A DNA stretch of 64,000 bases from Leptobacterium_A meishanense (GCF_037645805.1 NZ_JBBEXE010000001.1:124001-188000); one strand, 5' to 3'. Positions 45,751-55,231 are shown, numbered from the stretch's first letter. The notes: a model not told the origin generated them from the letters alone. Numbers and translations: made by a program.

Positions 45751-45766
45751 AGTGAATATGTACTGG

Positions 45767-46333
45767 CTATTCTTTTATACGTTCCATGTAAACTCCTTTT
45801 TCTACATCAATCTTTATTTTATCCCCTTCATTTATGAATAACGGAACATTTACCTGTGCCCCTGTTTCTACTGTTGCTGGTTTTGTGGCATTAGTTGCTG
45901 TGTTCCCTTTTACTCCGGGCTCAGTATGGGTAACTTCAAGGATAACATGGTTTGGCATTTCTACAGATAAGGGCAATTGGTCTTCGGTATTAATAAGCAC
46001 TATTACTACTTCTCCTTCTTTCAGAAACTCCGGGGCGTCTAAGGTGTCTCTTTGGAGGGTGATCTGTGTGAAATCTTCCGTGTTCATAAAATGATAGGTA
46101 TCCCCTTCGTTATAAAGGTATTGAAATGAATGTGTTTCTACGCGTACATCTTCTATTTTATGTCCTGCCGAAAAAGTATTATCAATAACCTTCCCTGTAG
46201 TAACACTCTTTAGTTTTGTGCGGACGAAAGCAGGCCCCTTGCCTGGCTTTACATGCAAAAATTCAATTATTTTATAGATATCATGGTTGTATCGAATACA
46301 AAGCCCTTTACGGATGTCTGAAGTTGTTGCCAT
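45767..46333 (-). CDS. efp: Elongation factor P
   Basis: A 188-residue protein with three beta-barrel domains. The exposed loop is HVKPGKGPAF with the tip Lys at residue 32, the position modified in many bacteria. It relieves ribosome stalling at proline stretches. It sits between lpxA and the second lpxD with gaps of three and 16 bases. No EpmA or EpmB gene is nearby. Confidence 0.97.
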   Translation of the reverse strand: MATTSDIRKGLCIRYNHDIYKIIEFLHVKPGKGPAFVRTKLKSVTTGKVIDNTFSAGHKIEDVRVETHSFQYLYNEGDTYHFMNTEDFTQITLQRDTLDAPEFLKEGEVVIVLINTEDQLPLSVEMPNHVILEVTHTEPGVKGNTATNATKPATVETGAQVNVPLFINEGDKIKIDVEKGVYMERIKE

Positions 46334-46336
46334 TTA

Positions 46337-47122
46337 TTAATTTGTATTAAAATATCCTTTCATTATACCTCTTTGTGAATCTTTTATGAACTGTAATATC
46401 TCATCTCTTTCAGGAGTTGCTTCCATTTCTGCTTCTATAATTTCCACCGCCTGTGAGTTATTATAGTTCATTTGATATAAAATCCTATAAATATTTTGAA
46501 TTTCCCTAATTTTGTCTGTGCTATACCCTCTCCTTCTTAGGCCTACAGAATTGATTCCTACGTATGAAAGTGGCTCGCGGGCTGCTTTTACATAAGGCGG
46601 AACATCTTTTCGTACCAAGGAACCTCCCGTGACAAATGCATGATTTCCTATTGAACAAAACTGGTGAACTGCTGTCATACCGGCCAATACTACGTGATCG
46701 CCTATATTAATATGCCCTGCCAATGTACTGTTATTAGAAAAAATACAGTTATCCCCAACAATACAATCATGGGCGACATGGCAATAGGCCATTATTAAAC
46801 AATTCTTTCCAATAACTGTTTTCATACGATCAGAGGTGCCCCTGTTTATGGTGACACATTCCCTGATAGTTGTATGGTCGCCTATTTCGGCAATAGTTTC
46901 TTCTCCTTGAAATTTTAGATCCTGTGGTATTGCAGAGATTACTGCTCCTGGAAATATATTGCAATTTTTTCCTATTCGGGCCCCTTCCATGATAGTTACA
47001 TTGGAGCCTATCCATGTACCTTCTCCAATTGTTACATTATTGTGAATAGTGGTAAAAGGTTCTATGACTACATTTTTTGCAATTTTTGCTCCGGGGTGGA
47101 CATATGCTAATGGTTGGTTCAT
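46337..47122 (-). CDS. lpxA: UDP-N-acetylglucosamine O-acyltransferase
   Basis: A 261-residue hexapeptide-repeat protein opening AYVHPGAKIAKNVVIEPF. The catalytic His is in YCHVAHDCIVGDN near residue 122, and the C-terminal helical domain covers 190-261. First step of lipid A synthesis. It starts one base after the lpxC-fabZ stop. Confidence 0.96.
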   Translation of the reverse strand: MNQPLAYVHPGAKIAKNVVIEPFTTIHNNVTIGEGTWIGSNVTIMEGARIGKNCNIFPGAVISAIPQDLKFQGEETIAEIGDHTTIRECVTINRGTSDRMKTVIGKNCLIMAYCHVAHDCIVGDNCIFSNNSTLAGHINIGDHVVLAGMTAVHQFCSIGNHAFVTGGSLVRKDVPPYVKAAREPLSYVGINSVGLRRRGYSTDKIREIQNIYRILYQMNYNNSQAVEIIEAEMEATPERDEILQFIKDSQRGIMKGYFNTN

Positions 47123-47123
47123 C

Positions 47124-48536
47124 TTATTTATCTTCTTCTTTAGTTTTTACAATTTGTGCCATTAGTTCAGCTTCTGTAGCCAACTTTCCATTGGCATAAG
47201 CATATCCTTGCATATGACAAATCCCTCTTCTTATAGGAGATAGCAATTCTAGCTTAAATATTAATGTATCTCCTGGGCCTACTTGTTGTTTAAATTTAAC
47301 ATTATCGATTTTCATAAAAAATGTCAAGTAGTTCTCAGGATCGGGTACTGTGCTTAAAACAAGAACGCCTCCGGCCTGAGCCATTGCTTCTATTTGTAGT
47401 ACTCCGGGCATCACTGGTGCTCCGGGAAAATGTCCTATAAAAAAAGGTTCGTTCATAGTAACATTTTTCAATCCAACTACATGCTTATCACTTAATTCCA
47501 ATATTCTATCTACTAATAAAAATGGAGGCCTATGCGGCAACATTTTCATGATTTGATTTACATCCATCAGCGGAGGTTGGGTTAAATCAACCTTAGGCAC
47601 CTTATTTCTTTTTTCTATTTTAATAATTTTAGAAAGTTTTTTTGCAAATTGTGTATTAACATAATGTCCGGGTTTATTGGCAATTACTTTTCCCCGGATC
47701 CGAGTACCTATTAATGCTAAATCCCCTATAACATCAAGCAACTTATGCCGGGCTGCTTCATTAGGATGATGAAGTGTAAGGTTATCTAATATTCCATTAG
47801 GTTTTACAGCAATGTTATCTTTTTTAAAAGCTACTCGGAGTTTTTCCATAGTTTCTTCCGATAGCTCCTTATCCACATACACAATAGCATTATTAAGGTC
47901 TCCTCCTTTTATAAGTCCATGCTCTAACAACATTTCTATTTCATGTAAAAAACTAAATGTACGGGAGTCTGCAACTTCATTTTTAAAATCGGATAAATGT
48001 TTTAATGTTGCATTTTGAGTGCCCAATACTTTTGTCCCAAAATCGACCATAGTAGTGATTTGGTAATCATCAGCGGGGATTACAGTGATTTCACTTCCAG
48101 TTTCCTCATCAATATAAGAAATCACATCCTTTATAATGTATTCTTCACGGTCAGCATCCTGCTCTATAACACCAACTCCTTCGATGGCTTTGACAAAATA
48201 TTTTGAAGAGCCATCCATAATAGGTGGTTCCGATGCATCTAGTTCTATGATAGCATTGTCTACCTCCATACCTACTAAAGCAGCTAAAACATGTTCTGAA
48301 GTTTGTATTTTAACTCCTTTTTTTTCAAGATTGGTACCTCGTTGTGTATTGACTACATAGTTGGCATCTGCTTCTATAATAGGATTACCCTCTAAATCAA
48401 CTCTAACAAATGCATAGCCATGGTTTATAGGGGCTGGTTTAAAAGTCATTGTAACTTCTTTTCCTGTATGTAACCCTACTCCTTTAAGCGTAACTTCTTT
48501 AGCGATGGTCCGCTGCTTAGAAACCGTGTTAGCCAT
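47124..48536 (-). CDS. lpxC: Fused LpxC deacetylase / FabZ dehydratase
   Basis: A 470-residue fusion from the ATG at 48536 (ANTVSKQRTIAKEVTLKG); the frame from 48560 uses a TTG. Residues 1-310 are LpxC with zinc ligands in TSEHVLAAL (near 78) and RHKLLDVIGDL (near 260). Residues 325-465 are FabZ with MLPHRPPFLLVDRI and GHFPGAPVMPGVLQIEA. It deacetylates the lipid A precursor and dehydrates 3-hydroxyacyl-ACP; this fusion is a Bacteroidota hallmark. It overlaps lpxD by eight bases. Confidence 0.97.
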   Translation of the reverse strand: MANTVSKQRTIAKEVTLKGVGLHTGKEVTMTFKPAPINHGYAFVRVDLEGNPIIEADANYVVNTQRGTNLEKKGVKIQTSEHVLAALVGMEVDNAIIELDASEPPIMDGSSKYFVKAIEGVGVIEQDADREEYIIKDVISYIDEETGSEITVIPADDYQITTMVDFGTKVLGTQNATLKHLSDFKNEVADSRTFSFLHEIEMLLEHGLIKGGDLNNAIVYVDKELSEETMEKLRVAFKKDNIAVKPNGILDNLTLHHPNEAARHKLLDVIGDLALIGTRIRGKVIANKPGHYVNTQFAKKLSKIIKIEKRNKVPKVDLTQPPLMDVNQIMKMLPHRPPFLLVDRILELSDKHVVGLKNVTMNEPFFIGHFPGAPVMPGVLQIEAMAQAGGVLVLSTVPDPENYLTFFMKIDNVKFKQQVGPGDTLIFKLELLSPIRRGICHMQGYAYANGKLATEAELMAQIVKTKEEDK

Positions 48537-49560
48537 TTTCTTCGTTTGTTTTTTTATCAAGTTTGTGAATGGTTTCTGCTAATTTTGGTAAATTTTTGAA
48601 GAGTACATATGATTTATTATAATCACCATAACTTAAGGCCGGAGACCCTTGTAATACTTCATCATCTTTTACATTTCTTCCTATTCCCGATTGTGCTTGG
48701 ATACGGACCCTGTCCCCAATAGTTATATGTCCTACAATGCCCACTTGCCCTCCTATCATACAATTCTTTCCTATTTTTGTAGATCCTGCTATTCCTGTTT
48801 GCGCTGCAATTACAGTATGTTCCCCTATTTCTACATTATGAGCAATTTGTATTTGATTATCAAGTTTTACCCCTTTTCTAATAATCGTAGATCCTAAAGT
48901 TGCCCTATCGATAGTTGTGCCCGCTCCAATATCAACATAATCTTCAATAATTACATTTCCTGTTTGCGGTACTTTTTGGTACTCACCATTTTCGTTAGGT
49001 GCAAAGCCAAATCCATCTGCTCCTACAACAGCTCCACTATGGACAACACAGTGATGTCCAATTACAGATTCTGAATATATTTTGGCTCCAGCAAACACAA
49101 CTACATGATCTCCTATTACCACATTATCTCCCACATATACATTAGGATATATTTTAACATTATTTCCTATTGTAACATTTTCCCCTATATAAGAAAAAGC
49201 CCCTATGTAGATGTCTTCTCCATAACGTGCTGTCTCATCTATAAACACCGGTGTCTCTACACCATTTTTGTTCATTTTTACTTGATTGTAATACTCAAGG
49301 AGTTTTGAAAATGATTTATAAGGGTCATCTACTTTGATCAGTGTTGTATGGATAATAGCATCTGCTTCGAAGTCTTTGTTAACAATGGTTACAGATGCCT
49401 TTGTTTTATATATGAATGATTTATATTTAGGATTAGCCAAAAAAGTTAAAGAGCCCTCTGTCCCCTCTTCAATTTTAGATAACCTAGATACCTCTACCTC
49501 AGGATTCCCTACTACATCACCTTCTAGAATCCCTGCTATTTGATTTGCTGTAAATTTCAT
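48529..49560 (-). CDS. lpxD: UDP-3-O-acylglucosamine N-acyltransferase
   Basis: A 343-residue trimeric hexapeptide acyltransferase. Uridine-binding N-domain at 1-105, beta-helix at 110-310 and the catalytic His in IAHNVEIGEHTVIAAQTGIAG near residue 243. C-terminal helix to 343. It adds the second acyl chain in lipid A synthesis. It is first in the cluster and overlaps the lpxC-fabZ start. Confidence 0.96.
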   Translation of the reverse strand: MKFTANQIAGILEGDVVGNPEVEVSRLSKIEEGTEGSLTFLANPKYKSFIYKTKASVTIVNKDFEADAIIHTTLIKVDDPYKSFSKLLEYYNQVKMNKNGVETPVFIDETARYGEDIYIGAFSYIGENVTIGNNVKIYPNVYVGDNVVIGDHVVVFAGAKIYSESVIGHHCVVHSGAVVGADGFGFAPNENGEYQKVPQTGNVIIEDYVDIGAGTTIDRATLGSTIIRKGVKLDNQIQIAHNVEIGEHTVIAAQTGIAGSTKIGKNCMIGGQVGIVGHITIGDRVRIQAQSGIGRNVKDDEVLQGSPALSYGDYNKSYVLFKNLPKLAETIHKLDKKTNEENG

Positions 49561-49584
49561 TCTCGCAAAAGTATAAAAAAACTC

Positions 49585-50817
49585 CTAATGTTGGTCTTTT
49601 GGGTAACAGATGTAATATTTCTTAACAGGTTTTGATAACGCCAATATATTCAGTTGATCCGAGGCAATAGCAACATCTATTGTCTTTTTATTTTCTAAGA
49701 GAATATTGATATTGTGTTTTTTTGTATCGTATGCTTGGTTTTCTATTCCACCACTAAAAACAAAGTAATTGGCCTCATGTTCAGATATTTTGTGAGTTTT
49801 TGCAAAACGTTTTCTATGTTTTTCCAATTTATCTATAGAAATAGGTTTATTTTTTAGTTTTATTTTTAAAAGTGTACGGTTGATCAGCATGGTACACAAT
49901 GTTGATAAGACATAATCATCTGAACGTTGCCATGCTTTCATAGCTGATACAACATCATAATCATCCAGTTTCGAGAATAAATCTAGATACTTAGTGTCAA
50001 AATCTTTTTTTGATAACTGGTTTTTCATAAAAAACAAAAGTGCATCACTTGCATAAAGGTCTTTCCCTTCAAGCAAAAGTTCCTTAGCACGTTTAAAAAC
50101 ACGAATCATGAGTTGTTCAGCAACCAAGCTGGTCTTATGTAAATAAACCTGCCAGTACATTAATCGCCTGGCTACCAGGAACTTTTCAATAGAATATACC
50201 CCTTTTTCCTCAATAGCCAATTTATCATCTTCAGTCACATTGAGCATTGTAATAATCCGTTCTGAGTTGATATTACCTTCTGACACCCCTGTATAAAAAC
50301 TATCACGCTTTAAATAATCCATTCTATCAATATCTAACTGGCCTGATACTAATTGGTTCATAAACGTCATAGAGTAGTCTCCTTTGAATATAGCTATAGC
50401 CATTGACAATCTGCCCGAAAACTCTTGATTGAGTTTCTTCATGAACAATAATGACATGTCTTCATGATGAATCCCTTCAACAATGCTATGCTCCATAGCG
50501 TGAGAGAAAGGCCCATGGCCTATGTCGTGCAATAAAATAGCAATCAAAAGCGCTTCCTTCTCTTCTTCTGTGATATTAATGCCTTTATAGTGCAATACTG
50601 TTATTGCTTTTTGCATTAAATGCAAACACCCTAATGCATGTTGAAAACGTGTATGATGTGCCCCGGGATAAACTAGGTATGAAAGTCCCATTTGTGATAT
50701 CCTTCGCAAACGTTGGAAATATCTATGTTGTATTAAATCAAAAATGAATGTATTGGGAATGGTAATAAATCCGTAAATTGGATCATTCAAAATAGTAAGC
50801 TTGTTCGTGGCTTTCAA
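49585..50817 (-). CDS. HD-domain phosphohydrolase
   Basis: A 410-residue protein. The metal-binding HD motif is in LLHDIGHGPFSHAMEHS near residue 96, and an upstream His in RFQHALGCLHL near 58. Its length and pattern resemble the dNTP triphosphohydrolase-like/SAMHD1-related group conserved in Bacteroidota; the substrate is not known. It is divergent from porX across a 39-base gap and shares the lpx gene orientation. Confidence 0.9.
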   Translation of the reverse strand: MKATNKLTILNDPIYGFITIPNTFIFDLIQHRYFQRLRRISQMGLSYLVYPGAHHTRFQHALGCLHLMQKAITVLHYKGINITEEEKEALLIAILLHDIGHGPFSHAMEHSIVEGIHHEDMSLLFMKKLNQEFSGRLSMAIAIFKGDYSMTFMNQLVSGQLDIDRMDYLKRDSFYTGVSEGNINSERIITMLNVTEDDKLAIEEKGVYSIEKFLVARRLMYWQVYLHKTSLVAEQLMIRVFKRAKELLLEGKDLYASDALLFFMKNQLSKKDFDTKYLDLFSKLDDYDVVSAMKAWQRSDDYVLSTLCTMLINRTLLKIKLKNKPISIDKLEKHRKRFAKTHKISEHEANYFVFSGGIENQAYDTKKHNINILLENKKTIDVAIASDQLNILALSKPVKKYYICYPKDQH

Positions 50818-50856
50818 ATTAAGATGTAATTAATAAGTATTAGCAAATATACATAT

Positions 50857-52404
50857 ATGAATCATATTAAAATATTGTGGGTAGATGATGAAATTGAACT
50901 CCTAAAACCACATATTCTTTTCTTACAAAACAAAAATTATGATGTTGCTACTTGCCGAAGTGGCAGAGAAGCACTTGAAGATATAAAAAACAACGATTAT
51001 GATATTGTTTTTCTGGATGAAAACATGCCAGGCATTACCGGCTTAGAGACACTCACTGAAATTAAAACAATGAAGCCTAATCTTCCAGTTGTAATGATTA
51101 CCAAAAATGAAGAAGAATATATTATGGAAGAGGCCATTGGCGGAAAAATCTCTGATTATTTGATAAAACCTGTAAATCCAAATCAAATTCTATTAAGCCT
51201 CAAGAAGAATTTGGACCATTCAAGATTAGTTACTGAAAAAACAACTGCTAATTATCAGCAAGAATTTCGAAAAATTGCTATGGATATGGCCTCGGTGAAT
51301 TCATATGAAGGCTGGGCAGAACTCTATAATCGACTTGTTTTTTGGGAGATGGAACTGGAAACCATTGAGGATTCCGGAATGTTTGAAATACTAGAGTCTC
51401 AAAAAACAGAGGCTAATATGCAATTTGGTAAATTCATTGAAAGGCATTATGATTTGTGGTTTAAAGACGCTAACCCTCCTGTAATGTCCCATACGCTTTT
51501 TAAAGAACGAATTGCCCCCGAGTTATCTCGTGAAGTCCCCACATTGCTTGTAGTGATTGATAATTTGCGTTTAGACCAATGGAAAGCACTTGAGGGTTCC
51601 ATCGGGACTCATTATAAAAAATCAAATGAGGAACTGTATTATAGTATTCTTCCAACAGCTACACAATATGCTCGAAATGCTATTTTTTCAGGGTTAATGC
51701 CAGCAGATATGGAACAATTATATCCAACCCTATGGAGAAACGATACTGATGAAGGAGGCAAAAACCTATATGAAAAAGAATTTTTAGAAGCACAGCTCAA
51801 ACGGCTCGGGCTTTCTCTTAATTGGGAGTATCATAAAATATCGAATGTAAAATCGGGAAAAAAACTTGCCGAGAATTTTAAATCACAAGAAAAAAATGAC
51901 CTAACAGTTGTGGTTTACAATTTTGTGGATATGCTTTCGCATTCAAAAACAGAAATGGAAGTGATTAAAGAATTAGCGTCCAATGATAAGGCATACCGAT
52001 CGCTTACGCAAAGTTGGTTTAAAAATTCTCCGCTACTAGAAATCATCCAACAATCACAATCATTTGGTTTTAAGCTTATCATAACTACCGATCATGGAAC
52101 AATCAATGTAAAGAACCCTTCAAAAGTAGTAGGTGATAAAGAGACCAGTCTTAATTTACGCTATAAAACAGGTAGAAGCCTTACGTATAATGAGAAAGAA
52201 GTTTACGCTGTTAAAAACCCAAAAACCATTCACCTTCCAGCAATAAACATGAGCAGTTCGTTTATTTTTGCAAAAGAAGATCTGTTTTTTGCGTACCCAA
52301 ACAATTATAATCACTACGTAAGCTATTACCGGAACACATATCAACATGGGGGTATTTCTCTTGAAGAGATGATTATTCCTTTTGTGGTAATGCAGCCCAA
52401 ATAA
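50857..52404 (+). CDS. porX: Type IX secretion response regulator PorX
   Basis: A 515-residue protein. Residues 1-120 are a response regulator receiver with acidic Asp10/Asp11 and the phosphorylated Asp54 in VFLDENMPG. Residues 200-515 are a PglZ-type phosphodiesterase/phosphatase domain with VVIDNLRLDQWK and TTDHGTINV as metal-binding elements. PorX with the sensor PorY controls the type IX secretion system in Porphyromonas and Flavobacterium. No porY gene lies in the window. It precedes tsaE by six bases. Confidence 0.93.
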   Translation: MNHIKILWVDDEIELLKPHILFLQNKNYDVATCRSGREALEDIKNNDYDIVFLDENMPGITGLETLTEIKTMKPNLPVVMITKNEEEYIMEEAIGGKISDYLIKPVNPNQILLSLKKNLDHSRLVTEKTTANYQQEFRKIAMDMASVNSYEGWAELYNRLVFWEMELETIEDSGMFEILESQKTEANMQFGKFIERHYDLWFKDANPPVMSHTLFKERIAPELSREVPTLLVVIDNLRLDQWKALEGSIGTHYKKSNEELYYSILPTATQYARNAIFSGLMPADMEQLYPTLWRNDTDEGGKNLYEKEFLEAQLKRLGLSLNWEYHKISNVKSGKKLAENFKSQEKNDLTVVVYNFVDMLSHSKTEMEVIKELASNDKAYRSLTQSWFKNSPLLEIIQQSQSFGFKLIITTDHGTINVKNPSKVVGDKETSLNLRYKTGRSLTYNEKEVYAVKNPKTIHLPAINMSSSFIFAKEDLFFAYPNNYNHYVSYYRNTYQHGGISLEEMIIPFVVMQPK

Positions 52405-52410
52405 GAATAG

Positions 52411-52812
52411 ATGACAATTACATATAAGCTAGAAGATATAGATACCATTGCCAAGAAAATATTAGCGTATTGTAGCGGCAAAGTTTTTCTGTTTTACGGC
52501 GATATGGGTGTAGGAAAAACAACCTTGATTAAAAGTATGGCAAAACAATTAGGAGTAACACATCCCATGTCGAGTCCTAGTTTTAGCCTTGTAAATGAAT
52601 ATCTAACAAATGATGTTCGGATTTATCATTTTGATATGTACCGTATCAATAATGAAAATGAAGCGTTGGATATAGGTTTTGAAGCCTATTTAGAAAAGGA
52701 TGGGTATCTATTTATAGAATGGCCTGAAAAAATTCCAAACTTAATTCCCTTTGATGCTCATAAAGTTTATTTAAAAGTCATTAATGACCATGAAAGAACA
52801 GCAAAGTTTTGA
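52411..52812 (+). CDS. tsaE: tRNA threonylcarbamoyladenosine ATPase TsaE
   Basis: A 133-residue P-loop protein with GDMGVGKTTLIK near residue 33, a SSPSFSLVNEY segment and IEWPEKI late in the protein. It supports TsaD-TsaB in t6A synthesis. It follows porX by six bases in one operon. Confidence 0.95.
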   Translation: MTITYKLEDIDTIAKKILAYCSGKVFLFYGDMGVGKTTLIKSMAKQLGVTHPMSSPSFSLVNEYLTNDVRIYHFDMYRINNENEALDIGFEAYLEKDGYLFIEWPEKIPNLIPFDAHKVYLKVINDHERTAKF

Positions 52813-52820
52813 TAAAGATG

Positions 52821-52852
52821 TTGCTGATTGTTTATTTTTTTCACTACATTTG
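52821..52852 (+). promoter_or_regulatory. Candidate promoter past tsaE
   Basis: TTG at 52821-52823, 21 bases, then TACATTTG at 52845-52852, a full match to TAnnTTTG. Its transcript would begin near 52860, 137 bases before the lipoprotein start, and would carry the hairpin at 52885-52913. A second -7 match (TAAGTTTG, 52957-52964) lies closer to the lipoprotein gene. Confidence 0.5.
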
Positions 52853-52884
52853 TCCCGGTATTTAATCACTCACCCTCTATATTA

Positions 52885-52913
52885 TGTCGATTAACTGCTT
52901 AAAAAAATCGACA
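52885..52913 (+). other. Hairpin in the leader between tsaE and the small lipoprotein gene
   Basis: tgtcgatt and aatcgaca pair perfectly (8 bp) around a 13-base loop. It lies between two candidate promoters and is followed by AT-rich DNA with T runs. It could be a leader structure or part of a short RNA; no further evidence is visible. Confidence 0.4.
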
Positions 52914-52996
52914 AATATACAACAAAAGTTTTTTATACGCTTATTTTTTTTCTCCATAAGTTTGTGATGTTCAATAACCAATAAACGCAAAACATC

Positions 52997-53143
52997 ATGA
53001 AAACTGGAAAATTTTTACTCGCCATCGCATTTATAGCTACTACATTATTTGTATCTTGCAGTCCAAACAGCGTAGCCGATGAAGACAACCTATACACGGA
53101 AGGAGTCGAAAAAGCAAAAATTAAAGTCTCCGATATACGTTAA
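52997..53143 (+). CDS. Small lipoprotein (48 residues)
   Basis: The frame from the ATG at 52997 encodes MKTGKFLLAIAFIATTLFVS followed by CSPNSVADEDNLYTEG and an ending KAKIKVSDIR. The lipobox FVSC places the lipid on Cys21. The mature peptide is only 28 residues. It overlaps the next gene by 65 bases in a different frame. Similar tiny lipoproteins with an EDNLY motif occur, as I recall, next to alanine dehydrogenase in related genomes. Function unknown. Confidence 0.75.
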   Translation: MKTGKFLLAIAFIATTLFVSCSPNSVADEDNLYTEGVEKAKIKVSDIR

Positions 53144-53657
53144 ATCAAAATTTTTATTTGATTCTATAGCCGTACTACTTATAATATTATCACCTTTTAT
53201 AATATACGTATATACAATAATTCCTAATAAAGAAGCTATAGAGACTCCGTTCTTTACACTCACAAAGAACGGATTTTCTAGTATAATAGTAGCTGTATGG
53301 ATATATGTTAGTAAAATAGTTCCCCTATATTTATTCATATTATGGTTTATTACATGTAAACATTGGTGGTACCATGCGATTCTTATTCCCATCGCTATGT
53401 ATGCTTTTCAATTTTTTACAGCCATAAATAATGATTCATCCATTATGGATGAAAATGAAATTATTTGGTTGATTCCTGTCGTTATGGTAGTAACGCCCAT
53501 TGTTTATTTGATCCGTATCAAACTTTTTGATAAATTGGTCTATGGTATTGATCTAAAAGAGATTGAGCGTGAACTGGACGAATACAAACAACGGGAACGG
53601 GAAGAAAAAAAGGAAAAAGAAGCAGCACGTAAAAAACGGCTCTCTGATATCCATTAA
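53079..53657 (+). CDS. Conserved flavobacterial membrane protein
   Basis: A 192-residue protein. A basic N-terminus (KTTYTRKESKKQKLKS) precedes four predicted membrane helices near residues 28-48, 66-88, 92-112 and 130-150. The last 40 residues are a charged coiled coil (ELDEYKQREREEKKEKEA). Family unknown. The first 22 codons overlap the small lipoprotein gene; no later Met before the first helix offers an alternative start. It precedes ald by 12 bases. Confidence 0.75.
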   Translation: MKTTYTRKESKKQKLKSPIYVKSKFLFDSIAVLLIILSPFIIYVYTIIPNKEAIETPFFTLTKNGFSSIIVAVWIYVSKIVPLYLFILWFITCKHWWYHAILIPIAMYAFQFFTAINNDSSIMDENEIIWLIPVVMVVTPIVYLIRIKLFDKLVYGIDLKEIERELDEYKQREREEKKEKEAARKKRLSDIH

Positions 53658-53669
53658 TAATTTGGCTAT

Positions 53670-54869
53670 ATGAGTAAACCAATGTCCCCTTTTACCCGTC
53701 AGCAATTATTGCCTCAAGAAGAAACTCTGGAAATTGCCAAAAAAAAAGGTGAGCTATTTATTGGTATCCCAAAAGAAACAGCCTATCAAGAAAAACGTGT
53801 ATGTCTTACCCCAGATGCCATAAACGCACTTGCCTCACATGGACACAGGGTTATGATAGAGTCTGATGCAGGAGAAGCTGCCAATTTTACAGATAAAGAA
53901 TATAGCGATGCAGGTGCAGAAGTAACCAATGATACTAAAAAAATATTTTCTTGCCCAATTATTTTAAAAGTAGAACCTCCCACATTACAGGAGATAGGAT
54001 ACATGAACCCACAAGCCATCCTTATTTCTGCACTACAGATAAAGACCCGAAGCAAGAAATACTTTGAAGAACTTGCCAAAAAACGAATTACTGCCATCGG
54101 TTTTGAGTATATAAAAGATGAAGATGGTAATTATCCAGCTGTTCGAGCACTAAGTGAAATTGCCGGCACGGCATCAGTGCTAATCGCTGCAGAAATAATG
54201 ACCAATGGCGAATATGGTAACCGGTTAATGTTTGGAAATATTACAGGTGTTCCCCCTGTAGATGTTGTGATCATTGGAGCAGGAACTGTTGGTGAATTTG
54301 CCGCACGGGCTGCATTAGGGCTTGGGGCAACTATCAAAATATTTGACAATTCAGTGACCCGGTTGCGAACTATTCAGTTGAATCTGGGAAGGCAACTGTA
54401 CACTTCTACGTTACAACCAAAAACCTTGTTAAAAGCATTAAAACGTTGTGATGTGGCTATAGCAGCCGCTAAGGGAAAAAGCAGAGCCCCTGTTATTGTA
54501 AATGAAGCAATGGTAGAAAACATGAAAAAAGGAGCTGTCGTTATAGATGTAAGTATTGATATGGGAGGATGTTTTGAAACCAGCGAAATTACGACACATG
54601 ATAATCCGGTGTTTGAAAAACATGGTGTATTGCACTATTGTGTACCCAATATCCCTTCTCGTTATTCCAGAACGGCTTCTATATCGATTAGCAATATGTT
54701 TACACCATATTTATTAAAGATCGGGGAAGATGGCGGTTTGGAAAATTCGCTTCGTTTTGACAAGGGATTGAGAAACGGGTTGTATTTTTATCACGGAATA
54801 CTGACAAGTCGCTCTGTCGCCGAATGGTTCGATTTACCACACAGTGATATTAACTTATTGATTTTTTAA
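53670..54869 (+). CDS. ald: Alanine dehydrogenase
   Basis: A 399-residue NAD-dependent enzyme. The N-terminal domain carries FIGIPKETAYQEKRVCLTP (substrate Arg and Lys), and the Rossmann domain carries IIGAGTVGEFAARAALGLGA near residue 200. Catalytic His is in the N-domain region (SALQIKTRS flank). It interconverts alanine and pyruvate with ammonia. It follows the membrane protein gene closely and abuts a DUF4258 gene by one base. Confidence 0.9.
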   Translation: MSKPMSPFTRQQLLPQEETLEIAKKKGELFIGIPKETAYQEKRVCLTPDAINALASHGHRVMIESDAGEAANFTDKEYSDAGAEVTNDTKKIFSCPIILKVEPPTLQEIGYMNPQAILISALQIKTRSKKYFEELAKKRITAIGFEYIKDEDGNYPAVRALSEIAGTASVLIAAEIMTNGEYGNRLMFGNITGVPPVDVVIIGAGTVGEFAARAALGLGATIKIFDNSVTRLRTIQLNLGRQLYTSTLQPKTLLKALKRCDVAIAAAKGKSRAPVIVNEAMVENMKKGAVVIDVSIDMGGCFETSEITTHDNPVFEKHGVLHYCVPNIPSRYSRTASISISNMFTPYLLKIGEDGGLENSLRFDKGLRNGLYFYHGILTSRSVAEWFDLPHSDINLLIF

Positions 54870-55231
54870 TGACACTACTCCGAAGGATTGGGTTTTATTT
54901 AGTTGGATTTGCTATAGGGTTAATTATTTTGGCATATGTTCTCAAAGAGAAAAACACTACTTTTTGCTATTCACCAAATTGCAGAGTGTTAAAAAATATA
55001 CGGTCAAAAAAATTGTCTTTTAATGAAAAGTTGCAAGGACAAGAAATTGACACAAACTTGTTTAATTATATACTAACCAAAGGAAAAGTGAGTTTTTCGA
55101 AGAGTGACACAAAAACTAAGCCCTGCAAAAAGTATATTATTTCAGGAAGTTATCAAGAAAAAAATACAGAAGTTACTATTAAAAATTGTGACAGCACAGC
55201 TATTGTGCAAAAAATAGAATTAAAACAATAA
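54869..55231 (+). CDS. DUF4258-type membrane-anchored protein
   Basis: A 120-residue protein with one N-terminal helix (8-26, IGFYLVGFAIGLIILAYVL). Residues 30-120 contain four Cys (CYSPNCR, KPCKKY, KNCDS) and a beta-rich pattern consistent with DUF4258. Function unknown. It is co-transcribed with ald (starts on the last base of its stop codon) and overlaps the convergent proline dehydrogenase gene by 12 bases. Confidence 0.65.
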   Translation: MTLLRRIGFYLVGFAIGLIILAYVLKEKNTTFCYSPNCRVLKNIRSKKLSFNEKLQGQEIDTNLFNYILTKGKVSFSKSDTKTKPCKKYIISGSYQEKNTEVTIKNCDSTAIVQKIELKQ

